Assembly: GCF_002632465.1 (NCBI RefSeq)
Contig: NZ_NIBS01000014.1
Location: 46,483-110,482 of the forward strand
Length of the DNA stretch: 64,000 nucleotides
Origin: Xenorhabdus budapestensis
Lineage (GTDB): Bacteria; Pseudomonadota; Gammaproteobacteria; Enterobacterales; Enterobacteriaceae
Direction of reading: 5' to 3'
The notes under the pieces were generated by a model that made no database searches, had not been told where the DNA came from, and worked only from the letters and a program-made list of their open reading frames with translations. The number at the start of each line of letters is the position of its first letter. The stretch's first letter is position 1. This document shows positions 1 through 8,137 of the stretch, piece after piece. Both the position numbers and the translations under genes were made by a program.

Positions 1-432
1 GCACTGCATGAAGGTTTAAAATGTGCTCAGTTGGCGGGACGTTTCCAAATCATCAGAGAAAACCCACTGGTTATTCTGGATGTGGCACACAATCCTCATG
101 CGGCTGGTTATCTGGTACAAAAACTGGCTGAATTGCCCCGTTCACCAGACAGCAAAATACGGGGTGTTGTCGGTATGCTGCAAGACAAAGACATTGCGGG
201 GACGCTTGCCTGTCTTTCCCGGCAAATTGACGAATGGTATTGTGCATCATTACATGAACTCCGAGGTGCAGAAGCAGAGGTGCTGGCTGAACATCTCCCT
301 GAATCCCGGACATTCACGGAAGTGGAACAGGCATGGCATCAGGCCATGGAAGACACATCAGAACAAGATATCATTGTGGTTTGTGGCTCTTTCCATACTG
401 TCGCCCATGTTATGGAATCATTGGAGGAGTGA
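1..432 (+). CDS. folC: Folylpolyglutamate/dihydrofolate synthase, C-terminal end (partial)
   Basis: The reading frame is open from base 1, so this is the last 143 codons of a gene that starts before the window. The protein adds glutamates to folates, and makes dihydrofolate from dihydropteroate, in the cytoplasm. The visible part is the C-terminal Mur-ligase-type domain; it contains the FolC-typical stretches LAGRFQI, DVAHNPHAAGYL, GMLQDKDIAGTLA and CGSFHTVAHVME, which I recognise from E. coli FolC. The gene is followed after six bases by dedD, as in E. coli, so the two are probably cotranscribed. The stop is TGA at 430-432. Nothing in the visible part looks damaged. Confidence 0.95.
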   Translation, partial: ALHEGLKCAQLAGRFQIIRENPLVILDVAHNPHAAGYLVQKLAELPRSPDSKIRGVVGMLQDKDIAGTLACLSRQIDEWYCASLHELRGAEAEVLAEHLPESRTFTEVEQAWHQAMEDTSEQDIIVVCGSFHTVAHVMESLEE

Positions 433-438
433 AGGGAC

Positions 439-1146
439 GTGGCAAGTAAGTTTCAAAATCGTTTAGTCGGAACCATCGTTCTTGTGGCACTGAGTGTCAT
501 CGTGTTGCCGATGCTGTTTGACGGCGATAAGAAATACAATGAAGAAAAATTCGCTTCTATTCCATTAGTGCCTAAGCCTGGTGATGAAGAGAATATTGAT
601 TCTATTCCGCCACTGACTCAAAGTATGCCATCTACACCACCAGAAGGCGCGGCTGAGGCGATGCAGACACAAACTCAGGAACAGCAGTCAGGAACAGACA
701 TGCTGTCTGATTCGTCATCGTCTGAATCTGCGCCGCGGGTTCCTCCTCCTGTTACAATCACTAAAGATCCCAAGCAGGCAAGACCTGAATCTTCCTCTAT
801 GCAGAAAGTGGAAACTAAACCAGAAGCCAGGCCACAGATTAAGTCTGAAAGCCGTCCAGCAAGTCGGCCAGAAGCGAAACCTCAACCTGTAGAGCAGGCG
901 CCACAAGCAGTAGCATATGTTGTCCAGCTTGGTGCGTTAAAAAATGCAGATAAGGTAAATGAGATAGTGACCAGGCTGCGTCTATCGGGACATCAGGTTT
1001 ATACTATCCCTTCTTCTCCGGTACAGGGGCAATTGACCCGGATTTATGTCGGGCCTAATGCCTCAAGGCAGGCTTTGGCATTTGTTTTGCCTGAATTGAA
1101 AGAGTCAACGGGTTTGCAGGGGCAAATCAAAAATTACAAGCCATAA
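439..1146 (+). CDS. dedD: Cell division protein DedD (SPOR domain)
   Basis: A 235-residue inner-membrane division protein. It starts with GTG at 439, preceded by a GAAGGGA ribosome site. The N-terminus has a short cytoplasmic tail and one membrane segment (about residues 10-27). A long Pro/Glu/Lys-rich periplasmic linker (about 45-155) has the repetitive composition usual for DedD. The C-terminal SPOR domain (about 155-235) begins AYVVQLGALKNADKVNEI, very close to E. coli DedD. SPOR domains bind denuded peptidoglycan at the septum. Its place between folC and cvpA-purF is the conserved enterobacterial order. Confidence 0.95.
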   Translation: MASKFQNRLVGTIVLVALSVIVLPMLFDGDKKYNEEKFASIPLVPKPGDEENIDSIPPLTQSMPSTPPEGAAEAMQTQTQEQQSGTDMLSDSSSSESAPRVPPPVTITKDPKQARPESSSMQKVETKPEARPQIKSESRPASRPEAKPQPVEQAPQAVAYVVQLGALKNADKVNEIVTRLRLSGHQVYTIPSSPVQGQLTRIYVGPNASRQALAFVLPELKESTGLQGQIKNYKP

Positions 1147-1152
1147 CAAAAA

Positions 1153-1194
1153 TTGATCTTTCATGCGGAGCTGGAATCTCCCGTGAAAGATCAA
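1153..1194. other. Inverted repeat between dedD and the cvpA promoter
   Basis: Perfect 11-bp arms TTGATCTTTCA (1153-1163) and TGAAAGATCAA (1184-1194) flank a 20-base loop, just after the dedD stop. There is no T tract on the plus strand, and an A run lies before the left arm. A weak or bidirectional terminator, or a processing hairpin, is possible; a Rho-independent terminator for dedD is not proven. Confidence 0.4.
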
Positions 1195-1269
1195 AAGCCT
1201 TATTATAGAGTCGATAAAGGTTAGGTTGATAGGTTCTTTAATTATTTTTGGTACAGTGATAAATCTGCT

Positions 1270-1285
1270 ACGCAAACGTTTTCGT
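1270..1285 (+). promoter_or_regulatory. PurR operator upstream of cvpA-purF
   Basis: The 16-base sequence ACGCAAACGTTTTCGT fits the PurR consensus as I know it, at the position where the E. coli cvpA-purF operon carries its PurR site. PurR with hypoxanthine or guanine would repress the operon. The site lies 54 bases before the cvpA start. I could not place convincing -35/-10 boxes. Confidence 0.85.
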
Positions 1286-1339
1286 TTTCTGTTAGAATGC
1301 GCCCGGCCTGAGTGTCGGGAGCCTATTTTGGATTAAAAT

Positions 1340-1828
1340 ATGGTCTGGATTGATTATACAATTATTGCCATTATTGGTTTCTCTGCACTGGTTAGCTTGA
1401 TTCGCGGTTTTGTTCGTGAAGCGCTTTCTCTGATTACTTGGGGATGTGCTTTCTTTGTTGCAAGCCACTTTTATACTTATCTGGCGGTTTATTTTACTCG
1501 CCTTGAAGATGAGTTGGTGCGTAATGGAGTAGCGATTGCTATCTTATTCATTGCAACACTGATCGTTGGCGCAGTAGTAAACTATGTCATTGGTTCACTT
1601 GTTCAGCGAACAGGCTTATCAGGTACAGATCGGGTTCTGGGGATCTGTTTTGGGGCATTGCGTGGCGTATTAATTGTTTCTGCCATTCTATTTATTGCGG
1701 ATTCTTTTACACCACTTCCCAAAAGTGCAGACTGGCAACAGTCACAACTGATCCCGCAGTTCAGTCAAATTATCAGGTGGTTTTTTGACTACCTGCAAAA
1801 TGCGTCGAGTTTCCTACCGGAGAAATAA
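1340..1828 (+). CDS. cvpA: CvpA family inner-membrane protein
   Basis: A 162-residue membrane protein with about four hydrophobic segments (roughly residues 5-22, 30-50, 65-88 and 100-122). The start MVWIDYTIIAIIGFSALVSL, and the segment RTGLSGTDRVLGICFGALRG, are characteristic of CvpA, first known as needed for colicin V production. It lies between the PurR operator and purF, with 32 bases to the purF start, so the two should share the purine-repressed transcript. Family members have been linked to envelope and bile stress; the molecular function is not settled. Confidence 0.95.
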   Translation: MVWIDYTIIAIIGFSALVSLIRGFVREALSLITWGCAFFVASHFYTYLAVYFTRLEDELVRNGVAIAILFIATLIVGAVVNYVIGSLVQRTGLSGTDRVLGICFGALRGVLIVSAILFIADSFTPLPKSADWQQSQLIPQFSQIIRWFFDYLQNASSFLPEK

Positions 1829-1860
1829 TCCTCTCCGCCTGACTGATGAGGAAAGACTAC

Positions 1861-3378
1861 ATGTGCGGTATTGTTGGTATCGTTGGTTTTACATCGGTTA
1901 ACCAGTCGATTTATGATGCATTAACGGTGCTTCAGCACCGTGGACAAGATGCAGCAGGTATTGCGACTATTGATGGTAACAATCAGTTCCGTTTACGTAA
2001 GGCCAATGGTTTGGTTAAAGATGTGTTTGAAACACGACACATGTTACGTTTACAGGGGACAATCGGAATAGGGCATGTCCGTTACCCAACAGCGGGTAGT
2101 TCCAGTGCTTCAGAAGCACAGCCCTTCTATGTGAATTCTCCTTTTGGTATCACATTGGCACACAATGGCAATCTGACAAACTCCCATGAATTGAAAAAAA
2201 TCCTGTTTGAAAATGCCCGCCGCCATGTTAATACCACTTCTGATTCTGAAATCCTGTTGAATGTTTTTGCTAATGAATTAACCAAATTCCCGCATTTCCC
2301 ATTAGAGCCAGATAATATTTTCGCAGCAGTAGCGGCAATGCACCGAAAAATTCGTGGTGCTTATGCCTGTGTTGCTATGATTATTGGGCATGGTCTGGTG
2401 GCTTTCCGCGATCCGAACGGTATCCGGCCTTTGGTATTGGGGAAACGTACACTGGCAGATGGGCGCAGTGAATATATGGTGGCATCAGAAAGTGTGGCAC
2501 TCGATACCTTAGGGTTTGAGTTCCTGCGGGATGTCGCTTCTGGCGAAGCAATTTATATCACTGAGCAGGGGCAATTATTTACTCGCCAGTGTGCAGATCA
2601 TCCTTCATTAACACCTTGCCTGTTCGAATTTGTTTATCTTGCCCGTCCTGACTCCTTTATTGACAAAATTTCTGTCTATAACGCACGGTTGCGCATGGGT
2701 AGGAAACTGGGTGAAAAAATTGCCCGTGAATGGGAAGACTTACAGATAGATGTTGTGATCCCTGTTCCTGAAACGTCTTGTGACGTGGCACTGGAGATTG
2801 CCCATATTCTGGATAAACCTTACCGTCAGGGATTTGTTAAAAACCGTTATGTCGGACGCACTTTTATTATGCCCGGTCAGCAGGAGCGTCGGAAATCAGT
2901 TCGGCGTAAACTGAATGCCAATCGTGCGGAATTCCGGGGTAAAAATGTATTGCTGGTGGATGATTCTATTGTACGTGGCACGACTTCAGAACAAATTGTG
3001 GAATTGGCGCGTGAAGCTGGCGCTAAGAAAGTCTATTTTGCTTCGGCTGCGCCTGAAGTTCGTTTCCCGAATGTGTATGGGATTGACATGCCAAATGCTA
3101 ATGAATTAATTGCTCACGGCAGGGAAATCAAAGAAATTCGCCAGCTCATTGGTGCTGATGCGTTGATATACCAAGATCTCACTGATCTGATCGCTGCGGT
3201 GCGTGAAGAAAATCCGGATATTGAAAGATTTGAAGGTTCAGTTTTTGATGGTATCTATGTCACAAAAGACATTGACCAGATTTATCTCGATTATCTGGAA
3301 AATCTGCGTAAGGATGATGCCATGAAATTACGCGGGCAGAGCGAAATTGAGAGTTTAGAAATATATAATGAAGGATAA
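1861..3378 (+). CDS. purF: Amidophosphoribosyltransferase
   Basis: First committed enzyme of purine synthesis: glutamine plus PRPP gives 5-phosphoribosylamine. I chose the ATG at 1861 (505 residues, the usual enterobacterial length) rather than the in-frame ATG at 1846. The enzyme needs Cys directly after Met as the N-terminal nucleophile (MCGIVGIVG), and GAGGA precedes 1861 at good spacing. The N-terminal Ntn glutaminase domain covers about 1-235, with HRGQDAAGI and the LAHNGNLTN segment. The C-terminal phosphoribosyltransferase domain carries the PRPP motif [13 protein letters not shown] near residues 361-373. It is the second gene of the PurR-regulated cvpA-purF operon. Confidence 0.97.
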   Translation: MCGIVGIVGFTSVNQSIYDALTVLQHRGQDAAGIATIDGNNQFRLRKANGLVKDVFETRHMLRLQGTIGIGHVRYPTAGSSSASEAQPFYVNSPFGITLAHNGNLTNSHELKKILFENARRHVNTTSDSEILLNVFANELTKFPHFPLEPDNIFAAVAAMHRKIRGAYACVAMIIGHGLVAFRDPNGIRPLVLGKRTLADGRSEYMVASESVALDTLGFEFLRDVASGEAIYITEQGQLFTRQCADHPSLTPCLFEFVYLARPDSFIDKISVYNARLRMGRKLGEKIAREWEDLQIDVVIPVPETSCDVALEIAHILDKPYRQGFVKNRYVGRTFIMPGQQERRKSVRRKLNANRAEFRGKNVLLVDDSIVRGTTSEQIVELAREAGAKKVYFASAAPEVRFPNVYGIDMPNANELIAHGREIKEIRQLIGADALIYQDLTDLIAAVREENPDIERFEGSVFDGIYVTKDIDQIYLDYLENLRKDDAMKLRGQSEIESLEIYNEG

Positions 3379-3425
3379 TTATATTCCTATTATCATTGAG
3401 TTATTTCTAGTATCTCAGAGGACAC

Positions 3426-4010
3426 ATGAAAAAACTGATCGTCGGGCTGACAGGAGCAAGTGGTGCGATTTATGGTATCCGATTACTGCAAGTCTTACAG
3501 CCTGTAGAAGATATTGAAACACATTTAGTGATCAGCCAATCAGCCCGACAGACATTGGCATTGGAGACTGACTATACCTTGCGGGAAGTTCAGGCTCTTG
3601 CCGATGTTGTGCACGATAACCGTGATATCGCTGCCTCTATCTCTTCAGGATCATTTAAGACCGCAGGAATGGTGATCTTACCTTGTTCTATTAAAACATT
3701 GTCGGGTATTGTGCATAGTTACACGGATGGCTTAATCACCCGTGCCGCAGATGTTGTCTTGAAAGAAGGGCGCAAATTAGTGTTGGGAGTCAGAGAAACA
3801 CCATTGCATTTGGGGCACTTAAGGTTAATGACTCAGGCTGCTGAAATAGGGGCAGTGATAATGCCGCCAGTTCCTGCGTTTTATCACCGCCCTGAGCGTA
3901 TTCAGGATATCATTGACCAGACAGTTAACCGGGTACTTGATCAGTTTGATATTGAACTGCCAGAGGATTTATTCAATCGTTGGCAGGGGACGAAACTCAC
4001 TGATGTTTAA
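3426..4010 (+). CDS. ubiX: Flavin prenyltransferase UbiX
   Basis: A 194-residue flavoprotein that joins a dimethylallyl group to FMN, making the prenyl-FMN cofactor used by the UbiD decarboxylase in ubiquinone synthesis. The N-terminal [11 protein letters not shown] is the FMN-binding motif; [19 protein letters not shown] and [13 protein letters not shown] are typical of UbiX/Pad1. The ATG at 3426 follows a GAGGA ribosome site. The gene sits 47 bases after purF, as in E. coli. Its last four bases overlap the end of the convergent yfcH. Confidence 0.95.
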   Translation: MKKLIVGLTGASGAIYGIRLLQVLQPVEDIETHLVISQSARQTLALETDYTLREVQALADVVHDNRDIAASISSGSFKTAGMVILPCSIKTLSGIVHSYTDGLITRAADVVLKEGRKLVLGVRETPLHLGHLRLMTQAAEIGAVIMPPVPAFYHRPERIQDIIDQTVNRVLDQFDIELPEDLFNRWQGTKLTDV

Positions 4011-4921
4011 TGCTGGTTAGCATTTTCCTTTAATAAACTCTTTAAGGCTTCTTCTAATTCAAAATAGCGGAAGCTGAATCCAGCTTCTTCTAACCGTTTG
4101 GGTACAGCTTGTTGCCCCCCTAAAATCAGTGCTGCTGCTTCTCCCATTGCGATTCTTAATACAAAAGCAGGTATACGGATAAAAGCGGGGCGACGCAGGA
4201 TTCTTGCCAATATCGCACTGAACTGATCATTATGAACAGGATAGGGCGCAGTTATATTGAAAGGGCCATCCAGTTCTGGAGAAACCAGCAAGTAATAGAT
4301 GCCGTTGACCATATCATCAATATGGATCCACGGTATATATTGTTTGCCACTTCCTATTGCTCCTCCAAGTCCCAAACGGAATAGAGGCAGCATTTTTTTC
4401 AGTGCTCCCCCATTACTGGCTAAAACGATACCTGTCCGTAACAGGCATATACGGGTCTTTTCACTTTTAGCTTGTAATGCCAGCTTTTCCCAGCGTTCAC
4501 AGAGCTGGTGAGAGAATTCATCATGGGGAGGATCATTTTCTGAGATAACTGCTTGCCCCTGATCACCATAATACCCAACGGCTGAACCGGAAATAAAAAC
4601 AGCAGGGGGGGACTCACCAGCCTTAATTAAAGCGCTTAGTTTTTCAGTTAATTGCCAACGGCTTTGGCAAAGTTTATTTTTTTGTTCTGGTGTCCAGCGC
4701 TTATCAGCGATAGGTTCACCAGCAAGGTTGATAACTGCATCAAAATCGTCCAGATTGCTCTGTTCATTCAATGTCGTCCAGCATTCCACCTTATCGCTGA
4801 ATAAAGAGTAAACCTTTTGTGGAGAACGGCTCAAAATGGTAATGGAGTGGGAGAGTGAAAGCAATTGATAGATTAGCTTGCGACCTATCAGCCCGGTTCC
4901 TCCCGTAACTAAAATATGCAT
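4007..4921 (-). CDS. yfcH: YfcH/SDR39U1 family epimerase-like protein
   Basis: A 304-residue NAD(P)-binding protein of the extended SDR family (SDR39U1). The Rossmann motif [12 protein letters not shown] opens the protein; INLAGEPI and [12 protein letters not shown] are diagnostic of the YfcH group. The reaction is not established for this family. The frame also allows a GTG start at 4927, but the purine-rich AGGGGG lies about six bases before the ATG at 4921, which I prefer. The gene converges on ubiX with a four-base overlap. In E. coli yfcH lies further from ubiX, beyond argT-hisJQMP; those genes are absent here. Confidence 0.9.
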   Translation of the reverse strand: MHILVTGGTGLIGRKLIYQLLSLSHSITILSRSPQKVYSLFSDKVECWTTLNEQSNLDDFDAVINLAGEPIADKRWTPEQKNKLCQSRWQLTEKLSALIKAGESPPAVFISGSAVGYYGDQGQAVISENDPPHDEFSHQLCERWEKLALQAKSEKTRICLLRTGIVLASNGGALKKMLPLFRLGLGGAIGSGKQYIPWIHIDDMVNGIYYLLVSPELDGPFNITAPYPVHNDQFSAILARILRRPAFIRIPAFVLRIAMGEAAALILGGQQAVPKRLEEAGFSFRYFELEEALKSLLKENANQH

Positions 4922-4947
4922 AACCACCCCCTGTAACCAAAAGTGGA

Positions 4948-5006
4948 TATACTCTCGTCTTTCAAGTTACAGCTCTGTTGGCTGCAACTTGAAATCCATC
5001 GGTATA
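4948..5006. repeat. Palindromic ERIC-like intergenic repeat, copy 1
   Basis: Two arms begin and end with TATAC/GTATA and contain the shared core TTTCAAGTT...CAGC (4948-4973) and GCTGCAACTTGAAA (4981-4994). This is the terminal sequence of the ERIC-like palindromes I associate with Photorhabdus, Xenorhabdus and Serratia. Here only the two ends with a short centre are present. It lies in the yfcH-yfcG gap, which holds nothing else recognisable. Confidence 0.65.
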
Positions 5007-5118
5007 ATCATTGATTGACTATAGCAAGGGATGGCTTATACAGCAGCGAAATATGCTGTTATCTGTTATCAATATCAAGTTTTAGTGAAAAGTTTCGTTG
5101 CTAAACGAGCTTCCATCA

Positions 5119-5733
5119 TTATTTGTATGCTGCCTTTGTTGCTGGCCGTTGACTGATGTTTTCGAGCCATTTTTCAACAGCAGGGTAATCCTGCAAATTA
5201 ATTTTTTGATATTCATAACACAGCGCCCACGGATAGGTGGCAATATCAGCAATACTGTATTCATTGCCGCCAAGATACGGTGTTTTTTCCAATTGGGTAT
5301 TCAGTACCTTGTATAAACGCTGAGTTTCTGTCACATAGCGGTTTATCGCATAGGGTACGACTTCTGGGGCATAACGATTGAAATGGTGGTTTTGTCCAAG
5401 CATCGGGCCGAATCCCGCCACTTGCCAGAATAGCCATTGTTGCTGTTGAATGCGTTCCCGTTCATTCTGGCTCAGAAATTTCCCGGTTTTTCCTGCCAGA
5501 TAGAGCAAGATAGCGCCTGATTCGAAGATAGATATGGGTTCCCCTCCATCAGCAGGCTCATGATCGACAATTGCGGGGATCTTGTTATTGGGTGAGATGG
5601 CTAAAAATTCCGGGGTAAATTGTTCATCAGTACCGATATTGATTGGATGAATGGTATAAGGGAGACCGGTTTCTTCAAGGAACAGTGAAATTTTATAGCC
5701 GTTAGGCGTAGGAGCGTAGTATAGATCTATCAT
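5119..5733 (-). CDS. yfcG: Glutathione S-transferase-like disulfide-bond oxidoreductase YfcG
   Basis: A 204-residue protein of the Nu-class GST family. E. coli YfcG reduces disulfides using bound glutathione in the cytoplasm. The N-terminal thioredoxin-fold domain starts MIDLYYAPTPNGYKISLFLE and includes ISPNNKIPAIVDH and GGEPISIFESGAILLYLA, where the Glu-Ser pair binds glutathione. The all-helical C-terminal domain contains WLFWQVAGFGPMLGQNHHF, nearly the same as in E. coli. An AGAGG ribosome site precedes the ATG. It lies on the same strand as yfcH, 197 bases upstream, and diverges from yfcD. Confidence 0.93.
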   Translation of the reverse strand: MIDLYYAPTPNGYKISLFLEETGLPYTIHPINIGTDEQFTPEFLAISPNNKIPAIVDHEPADGGEPISIFESGAILLYLAGKTGKFLSQNERERIQQQQWLFWQVAGFGPMLGQNHHFNRYAPEVVPYAINRYVTETQRLYKVLNTQLEKTPYLGGNEYSIADIATYPWALCYEYQKINLQDYPAVEKWLENISQRPATKAAYK

Positions 5734-5860
5734 ATAACCTCTAGTAATAATAATGTTAGGATAAATGTTAGATTTATTACATTAGCATTGATTTTGTTTG
5801 TCTGTAAAATGCCATCGATCCTCTATAGCTGTGTGAGTGGATTTATTTTTCCGGTTAGGT

Positions 5861-5884
5861 GCTTGTATCAAGACGAAGGGTATA
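5861..5884 (+). repeat. One-armed remnant of the ERIC-like repeat
   Basis: The bases from 5861 end in AAGACGAAGGGTATA, which matches the right end of the ERIC-like palindrome seen in the other copies. No matching left arm is visible nearby. It lies in the 208-base divergent gap between yfcG and yfcD, where promoters for both genes must also sit. Confidence 0.4.
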
Positions 5885-5941
5885 GAGAGGCCGCCACACA
5901 GCAAGAGTTAGATTCATAGATTATTTCGTAAAGGTTCTAGG

Positions 5942-6463
5942 ATGACTCAAGAGAAATCAGTAAATATTGAGTGGGTTGATATCGTTAATGAAGAGAATGA
6001 AGTCATCGCACAGGCAACTCGCCAGCAAATGCGTAGCCAAAACTTGAGGCATCGGGCAACTTACATTGTTGTACATGATGGGATGGGGAAAATACTGGTT
6101 CAGCATCGCACAGAAACAAAAGATTTTTACCCAGGTAAATTGGATGCAACTGCTGGTGGTGTGGTGATGCTGGGGGAAAGTATGCTTGAATCTGCCCGCC
6201 GTGAAGCCGAAGAAGAGTTGGGAATTGCCGGAGTTCCTTTTGCGGAGCATGGGCTTTTCTATTATGAGGAAGATATCTGTCGTACATGGGGAGGGTTATT
6301 CAGCTGTGTCAGCCACGGGCCATTCGCGTTACAGGAAGAAGAAGTTTTCGCGGTTTACTGGCTGTCACCTGGAGAAATTACTGCTCGTTGCGATGAATTT
6401 ACACCTGACTCTTTGAAGGCGCTTTCTTTATGGTTGGATCGCAACAAAAAAGATGTTAGCTGA
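5942..6463 (+). CDS. yfcD: YfcD family Nudix hydrolase
   Basis: A 173-residue Nudix hydrolase. The Nudix box runs from Gly73 to about Ile95 ([11 protein letters not shown] then REAEEELGI), fitting GX5EX7REUXEEXGU with all catalytic Glu residues present. The N-terminus [18 protein letters not shown] is like that of E. coli YfcD and isopentenyl-diphosphate isomerase relatives; the natural substrate is not known. It is the last gene of recognisable housekeeping synteny: in E. coli yfcD lies close to pta-ackA, whereas here it is followed by a terminator and then the accessory region. Confidence 0.92.
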   Translation: MTQEKSVNIEWVDIVNEENEVIAQATRQQMRSQNLRHRATYIVVHDGMGKILVQHRTETKDFYPGKLDATAGGVVMLGESMLESARREAEEELGIAGVPFAEHGLFYYEEDICRTWGGLFSCVSHGPFALQEEEVFAVYWLSPGEITARCDEFTPDSLKALSLWLDRNKKDVS

Positions 6464-6491
6464 GATCCGTAATTGAAAAGATAACGTTTAC

Positions 6492-6518
6492 AGGCTCCTC
6501 ATTCTGAAGAGCCTTTTA
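6492..6518 (+). terminator. Rho-independent terminator after yfcD
   Basis: Arms AGGCTC (6492-6497) and GAGCCT (6509-6514) with an 11-base loop are followed by TTTTATG and a second T-rich run. It lies 29 bases after the yfcD stop. Confidence 0.75.
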
Positions 6519-6525
6519 TGCTTTT

Positions 6526-6576
6526 GTCTTTCAAATTGCTGCTTTATTGACTGCAATTTGAAATTCATAGGATGTA
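6526..6576. repeat. Palindromic ERIC-like intergenic repeat, copy 2
   Basis: The left arm GTCTTTCAAATTGCTGC and right arm CTGCAATTTGAAATTCATAG are diverged forms of the ends seen in copy 1. It follows directly after the yfcD terminator. Confidence 0.5.
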
Positions 6577-6805
6577 TATTACTTTTTTTATATACCACTC
6601 AATAATTAATCTTTTAATATAGGTAAAGTTGTATTAATTATTTGTTTTTAAATGATTAATTGGCTTTTTTTCTTGAATTGAGCCAATTTTTTTAAATTGA
6701 AACTATAGTCAATTAGATGTATACAAAGACGCTATTACGGAAAATGTCAGTCGCATATATTTATAGTGGTAAGAATTATAAAATTTATAACACAGAAAAT
6801 AATAA

Positions 6806-6890
6806 ATACACTCAATAGATTTCAAGTTACAATTAGAGCGGAAAAAATAGAAATAGCCGATAAATAGTTAACTTGAAAGATAAAAAGTAT
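6806..6890. repeat. Palindromic ERIC-like intergenic repeat, copy 3
   Basis: The left end ATACACTCAATAGATTTCAA and right end TTAACTTGAAAGATAAAAAG followed by TAT fit the ERIC-like termini. The centre is longer than in copies 1 and 2 and AT-rich. It lies 45 bases before the membrane-protein gene, so it could affect its transcript. Confidence 0.5.
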
Positions 6891-6935
6891 CAGTGATAAT
6901 TATTTATAGTAAGTCAGATTTACAAGGGGAGTGTC

Positions 6936-7943
6936 ATGGTTGCATTAAACCTCAAACAAGGTCTGACAATGGCTGATTTCTCCAATGCTGTTGTGCGTGC
7001 TTTTATTGATATTACTATTATTGGTGGGATCTACTTTTTTCTCTGTGGTATATGGGGAGAGCCGCCTTCAGTAGGTGTTTACCTTATTATTTATCCACTG
7101 ATTTCTATCATTACAGTTTCTTTTGAAATTATTTATGATAATGTCAAAGCTCATTCTGATAAATACACTCATCGCGCTTTGTTAAATAAAGTTGGAGAAG
7201 CAAGTGTTCTGATGAGTGGGCGTGGAAGTCCTTATCGATTATGGGGGCTAATTATCCTTTATGCTTTAATGTTTTATATTATATTACTACTTCCTTTTTA
7301 TTTTTTATTACAGAATACTTCACTTTCATTACAATTAAACATTTGGTTAGCATTAATTATAAGTTTTTTATTGGTAGTGTTTTCAAGTTGTTTTATTGTA
7401 TCCAAACTTAAGTATTACGCTGTTGAATTATACGGGAAACTATTTTCTACTAAAAAAGTTGAGGTAAGAAAAGAAGACAGTGACGCACATATAATATTTA
7501 ATTATTTTTTACCTTGGGCAATTATTTCCGGTGCGATTGCAGGCTTACTAGCATATGGTTATTTTCGAGAAGAAAGTGGTAATTTTACAGAGGTAATTAC
7601 CGTTTCAGTAGTGGCTTTTAGTGCAGGAGGAACATCCTATATTATTTCTTTATGGATAGCTTATGTGACACAGAAACAAACTATCCTTGATATCGAAGCA
7701 AATTTATTACGCTTTGAAAAAGATGATAAGCTTGATGAAAGCTCAATGTATTTTTTAATTCATGCTTTTAGTGCATGTGTCATAGCATTAATCTTTATCG
7801 TGACGCATTTTTTATCTATAGATCATCTTTCTCCAATACAAATAACAGTTATTGAAACTGTGGTTGGAGCCACATCCGCTGTGGCAGGTTCAATAGCCGG
7901 GTTATTGAGAGGGAGAGCAAAAGTTTTATCCAAAAAAATATAA
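6936..7943 (+). CDS. Unrecognised eight-helix membrane protein
   Basis: A 335-residue, strongly hydrophobic protein I do not recognise. About eight membrane segments can be seen, near residues 18-40, 48-68, 98-122, 128-152, 185-205, 215-240, 265-288 and 300-320. Between helices 4 and 5 is a charged loop (KKVEVRKEDSDAH); the last helix is small-residue-rich (ETVVGATSAVAGSIAGLLRG). The ATG at 6936 has an AAGGGGA ribosome site six bases upstream; a second in-frame ATG at 6969 has none. The gene is AT-rich compared with yfcD and fclC. It points toward the fcl cluster and ends 194 bases before fclC. It may be an extra cluster gene or an unrelated island gene; no function is claimed. Confidence 0.75.
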   Translation: MVALNLKQGLTMADFSNAVVRAFIDITIIGGIYFFLCGIWGEPPSVGVYLIIYPLISIITVSFEIIYDNVKAHSDKYTHRALLNKVGEASVLMSGRGSPYRLWGLIILYALMFYIILLLPFYFLLQNTSLSLQLNIWLALIISFLLVVFSSCFIVSKLKYYAVELYGKLFSTKKVEVRKEDSDAHIIFNYFLPWAIISGAIAGLLAYGYFREESGNFTEVITVSVVAFSAGGTSYIISLWIAYVTQKQTILDIEANLLRFEKDDKLDESSMYFLIHAFSACVIALIFIVTHFLSIDHLSPIQITVIETVVGATSAVAGSIAGLLRGRAKVLSKKI

Positions 7944-8039
7944 GTAACATTCTTGTCAGAATATCTTACTAATCTACCTTGATTTACGTGTATTCGAATA
8001 GATTTCGAAAGCATATTTAATGGTTAATAATGATGTTCC

Positions 8040-8069
8040 TGACAGCGGATGACAGTGAATGACAGTGAA
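8040..8069 (+). promoter_or_regulatory. Three 10-bp direct repeats upstream of fclC
   Basis: Three head-to-tail units TGACAGCGGA, TGACAGTGAA and TGACAGTGAA occupy exactly 30 bases, so each TGACAG lies on the same helix face. They end 68 bases before the fclC start, in the only long non-coding stretch before the 45-kb cluster. Two TTCGAA palindromes lie upstream (7993-7998 and 8004-8009). A regulator binding site for the cluster promoter is plausible but inferred. Confidence 0.35.
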
Positions 8070-8137
8070 AACACTCAATGCAGTGCATTAAATATGTGCT
8101 GGATACGAGACTGTTTTGTTCAAAACGCGAGGAATGT

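Larger units (their letters stand above)
6464..6935. other. AT-rich spacer at the left edge of the accessory region
   Basis: This 472-base gap has no supportable gene. It holds the yfcD terminator, two ERIC-like palindromes (listed separately) and AT-rich sequence. The composition changes sharply after yfcD, which suggests an old insertion boundary. The end of the gap carries the promoter and AAGGGGA ribosome site of the following membrane-protein gene. Confidence 0.6.
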
